This document shows, piece by piece, positions 18,420-29,747 of a stretch of 64,000 nucleotides of DNA. A program made the position numbers and the translations under genes. The DNA is from Nonomuraea pusilla (lineage in GTDB: Bacteria; Actinomycetota; Actinomycetes; Streptosporangiales; Streptosporangiaceae), in the NCBI RefSeq assembly GCF_900109355.1, contig NZ_FOBF01000022.1, positions 105,604 to 169,603 on the forward strand, given 5' to 3'. The notes below the pieces were generated by a model, which had not been told where the DNA came from, ran no database searches, and saw only the letters and a program-made list of their open reading frames with translations. Position 1 is the stretch's first letter. Every line of letters begins with the position of its first letter.

Positions 18420-19172
18420 ATGGAGTTCCATGGACGCCACGCGCTCGTGACCGGCGCGGGACAGGGCATCGGTGCGGCCGTGGCAGCCGCCCTGGCCGGT
18501 GCGGGAGCCGCCGTCACCGCGCTCGACCTCGACGGCGCGCGGGCCGAACGGGTCGCCGCCCGCCTCCGGGCCGACGGCCGCCAGGCCGTCGCCCGGCAGG
18601 CCGACGTCACCGACCCCGCCTGCGTCGAGCGGGCGGTCGCCGCCGCGGAGGCCGAGCACGGCCCGCCCGCGATCCTCGTGAACGTGGCCGGCGTGCTGCG
18701 CACCGGACCCGTCCTGGAGTGCGCCGACGCCGACTGGCAGCACGTGTTCTCCGTCAACGCCGCGGGCGTCTTCCACGCCTCGCGGGCCGCGGCCACGCGG
18801 ATGATCCCGGAGCGCCGCGGCGTGATCATCACCGTCGGGTCGAACGCCGCCGGCGTGCCCCGCGCCCTCATGGCCGCCTACGCCGCCTCCAAAGCCGCGG
18901 CCACCATGTTCACCAAGTGCCTGGGGCTGGAGCTGGCGCCGTACGGCATCCGCTGCAACGTGGTCGCCCCCGGCTCCACCGACACCGCCATGCAGCGCTT
19001 CCTGAACGGCGACCCCGTGCAGGGCTCGCCCCGCCTGTACCGGGTGGGCATCCCGCTCGGCCGCGTCGCCGACCCCGCCGACGTCGCCGAGGCCGTGCTG
19101 TTCCTCGCCTCGGACCGCGCCAGGCACATCACCCTGCACGACCTCTACGTGGACGGGGGCGCCTCCCTGTGA
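18420..19172 (+). CDS. dhbA: 2,3-dihydro-2,3-dihydroxybenzoate dehydrogenase
   Basis: A 250-residue short-chain dehydrogenase. NAD motif TGAGQGIGAAV at about 12-22, catalytic Tyr and Lys in YAASK, and an upstream VGSNAAG serine segment. ATG 18420 is chosen over GTG 18414 because AAGGAG overlaps the GTG and is well placed for the ATG. It oxidises 2,3-dihydro-2,3-dihydroxybenzoate to 2,3-dihydroxybenzoate with NAD+. First gene of the catecholate operon; its TGA overlaps the GTG of dhbC. Confidence 0.93.
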   Translation: MEFHGRHALVTGAGQGIGAAVAAALAGAGAAVTALDLDGARAERVAARLRADGRQAVARQADVTDPACVERAVAAAEAEHGPPAILVNVAGVLRTGPVLECADADWQHVFSVNAAGVFHASRAAATRMIPERRGVIITVGSNAAGVPRALMAAYAASKAAATMFTKCLGLELAPYGIRCNVVAPGSTDTAMQRFLNGDPVQGSPRLYRVGIPLGRVADPADVAEAVLFLASDRARHITLHDLYVDGGASL

Positions 19173-20296
19173 CCATCGACGAGTTCCCGCCCGCCTCCCC
19201 GTGCGGCGCCCTCGCCGACTTCCTGCTCGCCTCGCCGCGCGGCACCCTCGCCGCGGGCGGCGCCTACTTCTCCGTCCCGCCGTCCGCCCGCGAGCACGGG
19301 CTGGCCGACCTGCCCGCCCGCGTCCGCGGCGCGCTCGGCGTGGCCGTGGCCGCCGGCCACCCCACCCCCATCGTCGTGGGCGCCATCCCGTTCGCGCCGG
19401 ACGCCCACGCCCACCTGTTCGTCCCGCAGTGGGCGCGCAGGGGCCGGCCGCCCGTCGCGGGCGGCATCCCGGCCGGACCGGGGGCCGAGCCGGGCGAACC
19501 GCGGCAGGTGCCGCCGCCGGACGACTACGCCGAGGCGGTGCGGCGGGCCGTGGCGCGGCTGCGCGCCGGCGACCTGGACAAGGTCGTGCTCGCCCGCTCC
19601 CTCACCGTCCCCTACCGGGGCGACCTCGCGCCGCTCGTGGCCGCGCTCGCCCGGCGCGAGCCCGACGGCCACACCTTCGCCGCCGCGCTGCCCGGCGGCC
19701 GCACCCTGCTGGGCGCGAGCCCCGAACTGCTCGTGTCCAGGACGGGCCGGACCGTCGTCGCCAACCCGCTGGCCGGGTCCGCCCCCGCCGACGGCGACCC
19801 GGCCGCCCTGCTCGCCTCCGCCAAGGACCTGCGCGAGCACGCCCTCGTCGTGGACGCCGTCGCGGCGGCGCTGGAGCCGTACTGCACCGTGCTGCGCGTG
19901 CCGCCGCGGCCCTCGCTGACGCGGACGGGCGCCCTGTGGCACCTGTCCACCCGCATCACCGGCGAACTGGCCGACCCGGCGACCACGTCGCTGGAGCTGG
20001 CCGCCGCGCTGCACCCCACGCCCGCCGTGTGCGGAACGCCCACCGACGCGGCCCGGCGGCTGATCGCCGAGCTGGAGCCGTTCGACCGCGGCTTCTACAC
20101 CGGACTGGTCGGCTGGCAGGACGCCGCCGGCGACGGCGAGTGGGTCGTCGCCATCAGGTGCGCGGTCGCCGACGGCGTGGCGCTCACCCTGTACGCGGGC
20201 GCGGGCATCGTCGCCGAGTCGGACCCGGCCGCCGAGCTGGCCGAGACGTCCGCCAAGTTCCGCACCGCCCTGGGGGCCCTGCGTGTGGCCGGATGA
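19169..20296 (+). CDS. dhbC: Isochorismate synthase
   Basis: A 375-residue chorismate-utilising enzyme. Start GTG 19169 overlaps the dhbA stop. Family motifs in the C-terminal half: LDKVVLARS, ELLVSRTGRTVVANPLAGS, the LHPTPAVCGTP segment and FDRGFYTGLVGW. It converts chorismate to isochorismate, the first step toward 2,3-dihydroxybenzoate. The short N-terminal region is normal for EntC/DhbC. It overlaps dhbE by 14 bases. Confidence 0.93.
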   Translation: MTIDEFPPASPCGALADFLLASPRGTLAAGGAYFSVPPSAREHGLADLPARVRGALGVAVAAGHPTPIVVGAIPFAPDAHAHLFVPQWARRGRPPVAGGIPAGPGAEPGEPRQVPPPDDYAEAVRRAVARLRAGDLDKVVLARSLTVPYRGDLAPLVAALARREPDGHTFAAALPGGRTLLGASPELLVSRTGRTVVANPLAGSAPADGDPAALLASAKDLREHALVVDAVAAALEPYCTVLRVPPRPSLTRTGALWHLSTRITGELADPATTSLELAAALHPTPAVCGTPTDAARRLIAELEPFDRGFYTGLVGWQDAAGDGEWVVAIRCAVADGVALTLYAGAGIVAESDPAAELAETSAKFRTALGALRVAG

Positions 20297-21794
20297 GTTC
20301 GCCGCCCGCTACCGGGCGGCCGGGTACTGGACGGGCGAGACGTTCGGCGCGTGGCTGCGCCGCCTCGCCGCCGAGAACGGCGACCGCCCCGCCGCGGACG
20401 GGCTCACCTACCGCGAGCTCGACGAGCGGGCCGACCGGCTCGCCGCCGGGCTGGGCGAGCTGGGCCTCGCGCGCGGCGACCGCGTCGTGGTGCACCTGCC
20501 GAACGGCGCGGCGTTCCTGGAGGCGGTGTTCGCGCTGTTCCGCCTCGGCGCGCTGCCGGTGTTCGCGCTGCCCGCGCACCGGAGCAGCGAGATCGCGCAC
20601 CTAAGGAGCGCGAGCGGGGCCGCCGCCTACCTGACGAGCCGCGCCCTGGAGACGCCCTGGGACGGCCTGGTGGTCCGCGCCGAGGAGCCGCCGTACGCGC
20701 CGCCGCGCGACCTGGACGGGCCGGAACCCGGCGACGTGGCGTTCCTCCAGCTCAGCGGCGGCAGCACCGGCCTGCCCAAGCTCATACCGCGCACCCACGA
20801 CGACTACCTCTACAGCGTGCGGGCCGGCGCCGGCATCTGCGGGCTCGGGCCGTCCACCGTCTACCTGTGCGCCCTGCCGGTCGCCCACAACTTCCCGCTC
20901 AGTTCGCCCGGCGTGCTCGGCGTGCTGCACGCGGGCGGCCGGGTCGTGATGGCGCCCGACCCGTCGCCGGAGACCGCCTTCGCGCTGATCGAGCGCGAAC
21001 GGGTGACGATGACCGCGCTCGTGCCGCCGCTGGCCCAGCTCTGGCTGGACGCCGCGGCGCGCACCCGGCGTGACCTGTCCAGCCTGCGGCTGCTCCAGGT
21101 GGGAGGCGCGCGCCTGGCCCCCGACGTGGCGCGGCGCGTCCCGTCCGTGCTGGGCTGCCGGTTGCAGCAGGTGTTCGGCATGGCGGAAGGGCTGGTCAAC
21201 TACACCAGGCTGGACGACCCCGACGACATCGTGCTGACCACCCAGGGGCGGCCCGCCTCCCCCGACGACGAGGTGCTGGTCGTGGACGACGACGACCGCC
21301 CCCTGCCCGACGGCGAGACGGGACACCTGCTCACCCGCGGCCCCTACACGATCAGGCGCTACCACGGCGACGCCGACCCCGCCGCGTTCACCGCGGACGG
21401 CTTCTACCGCACCGGCGACCTCGTCCGCCGCCTCCCGACCGGTCACCTCGTCGTCGAGGGGCGCGCCAAGGACGTGATCAACCGGGGCGGCGAGAAGGTG
21501 TCCCCGGAGGAGGTCGAGGGCCACCTGCTCGCCCACCCCGGCGTGCTCGACGCCGCCGTCGTCCCCGCCCCCGATCCCTACCTGGGGGAGCGGGCCCACG
21601 CCTTCGTCGTGCCCAGGAACGGCCCGCTGACCGGGGCCGAGCTCAGGAGGTTCCTGAGGGAACGCGGGGTGGCCGCGTACAAGATCCCGGACCGGGTGGA
21701 GTGCGTCGCCGCCTTCCCCGTGACCGGCGTCGGCAAGACCAGCAAGAGAGAGCTGCGCGCGACCCTGGGCGCGCGTCTACGAGGAGGAGAGTGA
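20283..21794 (+). CDS. dhbE: 2,3-dihydroxybenzoate-AMP ligase
   Basis: A 503-residue stand-alone adenylation enzyme. GTG 20283 gives MWPDEFAARYRAAGYW, the usual DhbE/EntE start. The AMP-binding loop is LSGGSTGLPKLIPRTH, and YRTGDLVRR and GRAKDVINRGGEKVSPEE close the C-terminal part. AHNFPLSSPG carries the Asn and Ser that go with 2,3-dihydroxybenzoate rather than salicylate in DhbE/YbtE-type enzymes. It activates the acid and loads it onto the aryl carrier protein encoded two genes downstream. Confidence 0.94.
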   Translation: MWPDEFAARYRAAGYWTGETFGAWLRRLAAENGDRPAADGLTYRELDERADRLAAGLGELGLARGDRVVVHLPNGAAFLEAVFALFRLGALPVFALPAHRSSEIAHLRSASGAAAYLTSRALETPWDGLVVRAEEPPYAPPRDLDGPEPGDVAFLQLSGGSTGLPKLIPRTHDDYLYSVRAGAGICGLGPSTVYLCALPVAHNFPLSSPGVLGVLHAGGRVVMAPDPSPETAFALIERERVTMTALVPPLAQLWLDAAARTRRDLSSLRLLQVGGARLAPDVARRVPSVLGCRLQQVFGMAEGLVNYTRLDDPDDIVLTTQGRPASPDDEVLVVDDDDRPLPDGETGHLLTRGPYTIRRYHGDADPAAFTADGFYRTGDLVRRLPTGHLVVEGRAKDVINRGGEKVSPEEVEGHLLAHPGVLDAAVVPAPDPYLGERAHAFVVPRNGPLTGAELRRFLRERGVAAYKIPDRVECVAAFPVTGVGKTSKRELRATLGARLRGGE

Positions 21795-21796
21795 CC

Positions 21797-22405
21797 GTGG
21801 CCCTGCCCGTCATCGAGCCGTACGCCCTGCCCGGTGAGCCGCCGCGCGGCCGGGTCGCCTGGAACCTCGATCCAGGCCGCGCCGCCCTGCTCGTCCACGA
21901 CATGCAGAACCACTTCCTCGCGCCCTTCAAGGCCGGGCCGATCCCCGAGGTCATCGCCAACATCCAGCGGCTGCGCGAACGCTGCGCCGCGCTCGGCGTG
22001 CCCGTGCTGTACTCCGCGCAGCCCGGCGCGCAGGAGCCGCGCCTGCGCGGCCTGCTCACCGACTTCTGGGGTCCCGGCCTGGGCGCGGAGCCGTCGGCCG
22101 CGGCCATCGTCGGCCCGCTGCGGCCCGCCGACCCGTCCGCCGTGCTGACCAAGTGGCGCTACAGCGCCTTCGTCCGCACCGACCTGGACGAGCGGCTGCG
22201 GGGCCGCGACCAGCTCGTCCTCGTCGGCGTGTACGCGCACATCGGCGTGCTCGCCACCGCGCTGGACGCCTTCATGCGCGACATCCAGCCGTTCGTGGTG
22301 GCTGACGCCGTCGCCGACTTCTCGCTCGACCACCACCGGGGCGCGCTCGACTACGCCGCCCAGCGGTGCGCCGCCGTCGTCACCACCGCGCAGGTGCTCG
22401 CGTGA
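21797..22405 (+). CDS. dhbB: Isochorismatase (EntB/DhbB N-terminal domain only)
   Basis: A 202-residue isochorismatase. Start GTG 21797 gives MALPVIEPYALP, like EntB/DhbB, and has GAGGAGGAG 8 bases upstream; the alternative GTG 21791 is too close to it. Catalytic residues are visible in LVHDMQNHF and LTKWRYSAF, with GVYAHIGVLATALDAFMRDI later. It hydrolyses isochorismate to 2,3-dihydro-2,3-dihydroxybenzoate and pyruvate. EntB and DhbB carry a C-terminal aryl carrier domain; here that domain is a separate gene overlapping the stop (GTGA), so this protein is a split form, not a truncation. Confidence 0.92.
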   Translation: MALPVIEPYALPGEPPRGRVAWNLDPGRAALLVHDMQNHFLAPFKAGPIPEVIANIQRLRERCAALGVPVLYSAQPGAQEPRLRGLLTDFWGPGLGAEPSAAAIVGPLRPADPSAVLTKWRYSAFVRTDLDERLRGRDQLVLVGVYAHIGVLATALDAFMRDIQPFVVADAVADFSLDHHRGALDYAAQRCAAVVTTAQVLA

Positions 22406-22593
22406 GCGCCGAGGAGCTGCGGACGCGGGTCGCCGAGCTGGTGGGCGAGCTCCCCGGCGACGACGACGACCTGATCGACCACGGCATGGACTCCATCAGG
22501 ATGATGGCGCTCGCCGAGCGGTTCGGGGTCGACTTCATGGACCTGGCCGAGCGGCCCACCCTGCGGGCCTGGGGAGAGCTGATCCGTGGCTGA
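22402..22593 (+). CDS. Free-standing aryl carrier protein
   Basis: A 63-residue carrier protein. GTG 22402 overlaps the isochorismatase stop. The phosphopantetheine site is the Ser in HGMDSIRMM at about residue 33, preceded by an acidic DDDDLI stretch. It should hold 2,3-dihydroxybenzoate as a thioester for the condensation domain of the next protein. It corresponds to the C-terminal domain of EntB/DhbB. Its stop overlaps the NRPS start by 8 bases, so stoichiometry is probably coupled. A phosphopantetheinyl transferase is not encoded nearby. Confidence 0.9.
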   Translation: MSAEELRTRVAELVGELPGDDDDLIDHGMDSIRMMALAERFGVDFMDLAERPTLRAWGELIRG

Positions 22594-25500
22594 GCCGCTG
22601 CCGCTGCTGCCCGCCCAGGAGGGCATCTGGACCGGCCAGGCGCTCGACCCCGGCAGCCCCGCGTACAACGCGGGTGAGTACGTCGAGATCCGGGGGCCGC
22701 TCGACACCGCGCTGTTCGAGCGGGCGCTGCGCTCGGTGATCGGCGCGGCGCAGGCGCTGCACGCCACGTTCCCCGACGTGTCCGCCCAGGTCATCACCGT
22801 CACGGACGACTGGGAGCTGGTCCGCGCCGAGGCGTCCGGCGTCGAGGAGGCCGAGGCGTGGATGCGGACGGACCTGGAGACCGTCGTGGACCTCGCCCGC
22901 GGCCCGCTCTTCCGCCAGGCGCTCCTCGCCGTCGGACCCGGCCTGCACCTGTGGTACCAGCGCGTCCACCACATCGCCGCCGACGGGTACGCGTTCGCGC
23001 TCCTCGCCAGGCGGGTGGCCGCCCGCTACACCGCGCTGCGCCGGGGCGCCGGCGACGCCCCGCCTCCCGCATCCCTCGCCCCGCTGCTGGAGGAGGCGGC
23101 GGCCTACGCGGGGCCGTCCGGGCAGCGGGAGCGGGACCGGGAGTTCTGGCTCGCGCGCTGCGGCGGCATGCTGGCGCCGCCGCTGCTCGCCCCCGCCGCG
23201 CCCGCCGGGCGGCGGGTGCTGCGCAGGAGGGTGGAGCTGCCCGCGCCCGTCACCCCGGAGACCCTGGTCGCGGTGACCGCCGCCTACCTGCGCGAACGCA
23301 CCGGGGCCGGCGAGGCGGTGCTCGGGCTGCCGGTGATGAACCGGCTCGGCTCGGCCGCGCTGAACGTCCCCTGCATGGCCATGAACATCGTGCCGCTGCG
23401 CGTGCCCGTGACGCCGTCGGCCACCCTGGAGGAGCTGACCGCGCGCGCGGGGGCGGAGCTGCGGGCCACCAGGCCGCACCACCGTTACCGGTACGAGTGG
23501 CTGCGGCGCGACCTGCGGCTGGTGGGCGGCGACCGGCGGCTCTTCGGGCCGGTGGTGAACGTGCTGCCGTTCGGCCGGTCCCTCCGGTTCGGCGAGGCGC
23601 TCGGCACGGTGCGGAACGTGGCGGCCGGACCCGTCGAGGACCTGTCGATCGCCGTGTCCACCGGGGCGGGGGAGGGCGCGAGGCCGTACGCCGACATCGA
23701 CGTGAACGCGGCCGCGTACCGGCCGGACGAACTGGACGACCACGCCGAAGCCTGGCTCGCACTGCTGCGACGCCTCACCCGGGCGCCGGCCCGCCCCTGG
23801 CGCGCGGCGGCGGCCGGCCGGTCGTCCCCCGGGCTCCCGGAGGCGTCCGTGGCGCCCGATCGCGGGCCGCGGGGCCGGTCCCTGGGGGCGTCCGTCGTGC
23901 TCGACGGCGGGCCCCTGCCGGTGCCCGCCGTGCCGGTCGCGCATCTCATCGCAGGACGGGCCGCCGCGACCCCGCACGCCGTCGCCGTCGAGCGGGAAGG
24001 CCGCAGGCTCACCTACCGGGAACTCATGGAGGCGGCCCGGACCTTCGCGGACCGGCTGCGCGGGGCGCGCCTGGTCGCCGTCATGCTGCCGAGGGGCTTC
24101 GAGGCGATCACCGCGATCGTCGGCACCGTCCTCGCGGGGGCGGCGTACCTGCCGCTCGACCCCGCCTGGCCCGAGGCGCGGACCCGGGCGGTGCTCGCCG
24201 ACGCCCGCCCCGACGCCCTGGTCACTCCCGGCAGCGTGGAGCGCCTGGCGGGCGGGCGCGGCGACGGGCACGCTCCCGGCCTCGCGTACGTCATGCACAC
24301 CTCGGGCTCCACCGGCCGGCCGAAGGGCGTCGCGGTCGGCCACGAGGCGCTCGCCCACTTCGTCGCCGGCGCCACCGGCGTCTACGGCGTGCGGGCCGAC
24401 GACCGGGTGCTGCAGTTCGCGCCGCTGCACTTCGACGCCTCCGTCGAGGAGATCTTCCTGACCCTGTGCGCGGGCGCCACCCTGGTGCTGCGCACCGACG
24501 AGATGGCGGGGTCCGTCCCCAGGCTGCTCCAGGCGTGCGCCGACCTCGGCGTCACCGTGCTGGACCTGCCGACGGCGTTCTGGCACGAGGTGGCCTACGC
24601 CCTCTCCGCGGGATCGGCCGTGCTCCCGCCCTGCGTGCGCACCGTCGTCATCGGCGGGGAGGCCGCGCTGCCCGAGCGGGTCGCGCGCTGGCACGCCGCG
24701 GTACGCGGCGGGGTGCGGCTGCTCAACACGTACGGGCCCACCGAGGCCACGGTCGTGGCGACGGTCGCCGAACTCGTCCCCGGCGACTCCGAGGCGCCCA
24801 TCGGGCGTCCGCTGCCCGGGGTGCGCGCCGCCGTGGTGGACGGCGAGCTGGTGCTCATGGGCGGCGGCCTGGCCCGCGGCTACCTGGACGCCCCCTTCCC
24901 GGTGTGCGGCGGCGAGCGCGTCCACCGCACCGGCGACCTGGTCCGCGTCCGGCCCGACGGGCAGCTCGTCCACCTGGGGCGCGCCGACGACCAGTTCAAG
25001 ATCAGCGGGCACCGGGTGGACCCCGCCGAGATCGAGAGCGCGCTGCTGCGCCATCCCCGGGTGCGGGAGGCCGCCGTCGCGGGCCGGTCCGGGGCGGACG
25101 GCGTCAAGCACCTGGCCGCTCACGTCGTGCAGGAGCCGGGGCCGCCGCTCACGGCCGCCGAACTGCGCCGCCACCTGACGGCCTGCCTGCCGCCCGCCGT
25201 CATCCCCACCTCGTACGCCGTCGTGCCGCGCATCCCGCGCACGCCGACAGGCAAGATCGACCGCGACGCCCTGCACACACCACCCGGTCAGGGAACGCCG
25301 CGGGCGGCCGGGCCGGCCGGCGGTCCCTCCGCCGGGCTGATGCGGCTCGTGGTGCGGGTCTGGGAGGACGTCCTCGGGACGACCGGCCTGTCGCCGGGCG
25401 ACGACTTCTTCGAGCTGGGCGGGCACTCCCTCCAAGCCGTCCAGGTCGTCACCAGGCTCTCCGCCGCGCTGGGCCATGACGTGCCCGCCGCGCTCCTCTT

Positions 25501-26659
25501 CCGCCATCCCACCGCCGCCACCCTGACCACGGCCCTGACAGGGGTGGCGGGGGAGCCCGGCGTCGCGGCCCCGGAGGCCGGCTACCTGGGCGACGCGGTC
25601 CTCCCGCCGGACGTCCCCGGGCCGCGGCGGGCCTCACCCGCGCGCCCGCCGCGCATCCTGCTCACCGGCGCCACCGGCTTCGTCGGACCGCACCTCCTCA
25701 CGGCGCTCCTGGAGGCGACCGACGCCCGCGTGGTCTGCGCGGTACGGGCCCCCGACGAGGCGTCCGCGCGGCGGCGGCTCGCCGAGGCCCTCGCCGCGCA
25801 GGACCTGCCGCACCTGCCCGAGGGCCGGGTCGACGTCGTCCCCGCCGACCTCGCCGCCACCCCCCTCACCGGCGACTACGCGGCCGTCTGCCACAACGCC
25901 GCCACCGTCAGCCTGACGCGCGGCTACGCCAGCGTGCGCGCCGTCAACGTCGCCGCCACGCTCGCGCTGCTCCGCCTCGGCGCCCCCTTCCACCACGTCT
26001 CCACGCTCGCCGTGGCCCCGCCGGGCGCACCCGTCGAGGAGGCGTACGTCCCCCCGCACGCGGGGCTGTCCGACGGTTACCGGCAGAGCAAGTGGGTCGC
26101 CGAGGAGCTGGTCCGCCAGGCCGCCGAGCGCGGCCTCCCCGCCGCCGTCCACCGCCTCGGCCGGGTCGTCGGCGCGCCGGACGCCGGCCAGGTCAACCCG
26201 TCCGACCTGTTCTGGAGGGTCCTGCGGGCCGGCATCCCGGTGGGGGCGCTGCCCGACCTGGACGTCGCCGAGCCCTGGACCCCGGTCGACTACGCGGCCC
26301 GCGCCGTCGCCGCCCTGGTCGCCGAGGGCGCGACCGGCGTGCACAACCTCGCCCCGCTCCCGCCCGTCCACCTGCGCGAGGCCATGGCATGGGTACGCGA
26401 CTACGGCTACCGCGCCGCGGCCGTGTCAGTCGCGGAATGGACCGAGCTGGTCAGGCGGGGCGGCGCCGAGTCGGCGGCCACGGCCGCTTTCTTCGACCTG
26501 GCAGGGCAGCCGCCGCCCGCCATGGGGCCGGTCCGCTGCGGCCGGGCCGCCGCCTTCCCCTGCCCGCCCGTCGGGCGTCAGGCCATGTTCCGCTACCTCG
26601 ACCACTGCGTGGAGACCGGCCTGCTCCCCAGGCCCCGTACGAAAGGTTCCGCATGCTGA
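22586..26659 (+). CDS. NRPS with C-A-PCP-reductase domains (myxochelin synthetase type)
   Basis: A 1357-residue single-module synthetase. Condensation domain at about 1-430 with HHIAADG near residue 128. Adenylation domain about 445-895 with HTSGSTGRPKGVAVGHE near 571 and the final Lys in TPTGKIDR. Carrier domain about 910-985 with GGHSLQ near 945. Terminal thioester-reductase domain about 1010-1340 with TGATGFVG near 1027 and the YRQSK catalytic pair near 1164. Aligned by hand to GrsA, the specificity residues read D-A-E-A-V-G-T-V-V-K, close to lysine signatures such as that of bacitracin synthetase. Lysine acylated with dihydroxybenzoate and released by NADPH reduction gives a myxochelin. 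There is no thioesterase domain. Confidence 0.9.
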   Translation: MAEPLPLLPAQEGIWTGQALDPGSPAYNAGEYVEIRGPLDTALFERALRSVIGAAQALHATFPDVSAQVITVTDDWELVRAEASGVEEAEAWMRTDLETVVDLARGPLFRQALLAVGPGLHLWYQRVHHIAADGYAFALLARRVAARYTALRRGAGDAPPPASLAPLLEEAAAYAGPSGQRERDREFWLARCGGMLAPPLLAPAAPAGRRVLRRRVELPAPVTPETLVAVTAAYLRERTGAGEAVLGLPVMNRLGSAALNVPCMAMNIVPLRVPVTPSATLEELTARAGAELRATRPHHRYRYEWLRRDLRLVGGDRRLFGPVVNVLPFGRSLRFGEALGTVRNVAAGPVEDLSIAVSTGAGEGARPYADIDVNAAAYRPDELDDHAEAWLALLRRLTRAPARPWRAAAAGRSSPGLPEASVAPDRGPRGRSLGASVVLDGGPLPVPAVPVAHLIAGRAAATPHAVAVEREGRRLTYRELMEAARTFADRLRGARLVAVMLPRGFEAITAIVGTVLAGAAYLPLDPAWPEARTRAVLADARPDALVTPGSVERLAGGRGDGHAPGLAYVMHTSGSTGRPKGVAVGHEALAHFVAGATGVYGVRADDRVLQFAPLHFDASVEEIFLTLCAGATLVLRTDEMAGSVPRLLQACADLGVTVLDLPTAFWHEVAYALSAGSAVLPPCVRTVVIGGEAALPERVARWHAAVRGGVRLLNTYGPTEATVVATVAELVPGDSEAPIGRPLPGVRAAVVDGELVLMGGGLARGYLDAPFPVCGGERVHRTGDLVRVRPDGQLVHLGRADDQFKISGHRVDPAEIESALLRHPRVREAAVAGRSGADGVKHLAAHVVQEPGPPLTAAELRRHLTACLPPAVIPTSYAVVPRIPRTPTGKIDRDALHTPPGQGTPRAAGPAGGPSAGLMRLVVRVWEDVLGTTGLSPGDDFFELGGHSLQAVQVVTRLSAALGHDVPAALLFRHPTAATLTTALTGVAGEPGVAAPEAGYLGDAVLPPDVPGPRRASPARPPRILLTGATGFVGPHLLTALLEATDARVVCAVRAPDEASARRRLAEALAAQDLPHLPEGRVDVVPADLAATPLTGDYAAVCHNAATVSLTRGYASVRAVNVAATLALLRLGAPFHHVSTLAVAPPGAPVEEAYVPPHAGLSDGYRQSKWVAEELVRQAAERGLPAAVHRLGRVVGAPDAGQVNPSDLFWRVLRAGIPVGALPDLDVAEPWTPVDYAARAVAALVAEGATGVHNLAPLPPVHLREAMAWVRDYGYRAAAVSVAEWTELVRRGGAESAATAAFFDLAGQPPPAMGPVRCGRAAAFPCPPVGRQAMFRYLDHCVETGLLPRPRTKGSAC

Positions 26660-26943
26660 CCAGCACGTCCCGCGTGGAGACCGACCGCGCCGGCCGCTAC
26701 CTCGCCCAGCTCTGCAAGCACTTCGCCCGCAAGGTGCCCGCCGAGTGGACCGACGACCACGGCACCGCCAGGTTCGACTGGGGCACCTGCGTGCTGCGCG
26801 CCCACCCCGACGCCCTGACTCTGCACGTCGAGGCGGCCGACGAGGAGAGCCTCGACCGGGTCAGGCACGTCGTCACCGACCACCTGGAACGGTTCGGCGC
26901 CCGCGACGGGCTGCGTGTGACCTGGTCGGGCCAGGCTCCGTGA
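26653..26943 (+). CDS. DUF2218-family small protein at the end of the siderophore operon
   Basis: A 96-residue soluble protein with no signal or membrane segment. It overlaps the NRPS stop by 7 bases and is preceded by AAGG. The pattern (AGRYLAQLCKHFARKV early, then FDWGTC, then VVTDHLERF) fits the DUF2218 family, whose members often lie beside siderophore transport or synthesis genes. Its role is unknown; a part in using or reducing the ferric siderophore is only a guess from context. Confidence 0.75.
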   Translation: MLTSTSRVETDRAGRYLAQLCKHFARKVPAEWTDDHGTARFDWGTCVLRAHPDALTLHVEAADEESLDRVRHVVTDHLERFGARDGLRVTWSGQAP

Positions 26944-26971
26944 GAGCGGGGCATCCGGCAGAATCGAGGTC

Positions 26972-28699
<1,728 letters not shown>

Positions 28700-28812
28700 G
28701 GTCCTTCCGGGGGCGGCCCGTGCCGGTCCACGGCTGAGGTCGCACCGGAGGGGTGGGCGGGGGCGGGGCGTGCCGGTCCTTCGGGGGCTCGGGGGCGGTG
28801 AGGCCGTGGGGG

Positions 28813-29706
<894 letters not shown>

Positions 29707-29747
29707 TCGCCCCTCCCCGCGGTCTTTTTCGGGAAAAAAGTACACCG

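Noticed and set aside
22535..25507. A 990-codon open frame antisense to the NRPS
   Set aside because: It mirrors the third-position GC of the NRPS gene, is rich in Gly/Arg/Val/His with no domain, and the sense strand has complete C-A-PCP-R motifs.
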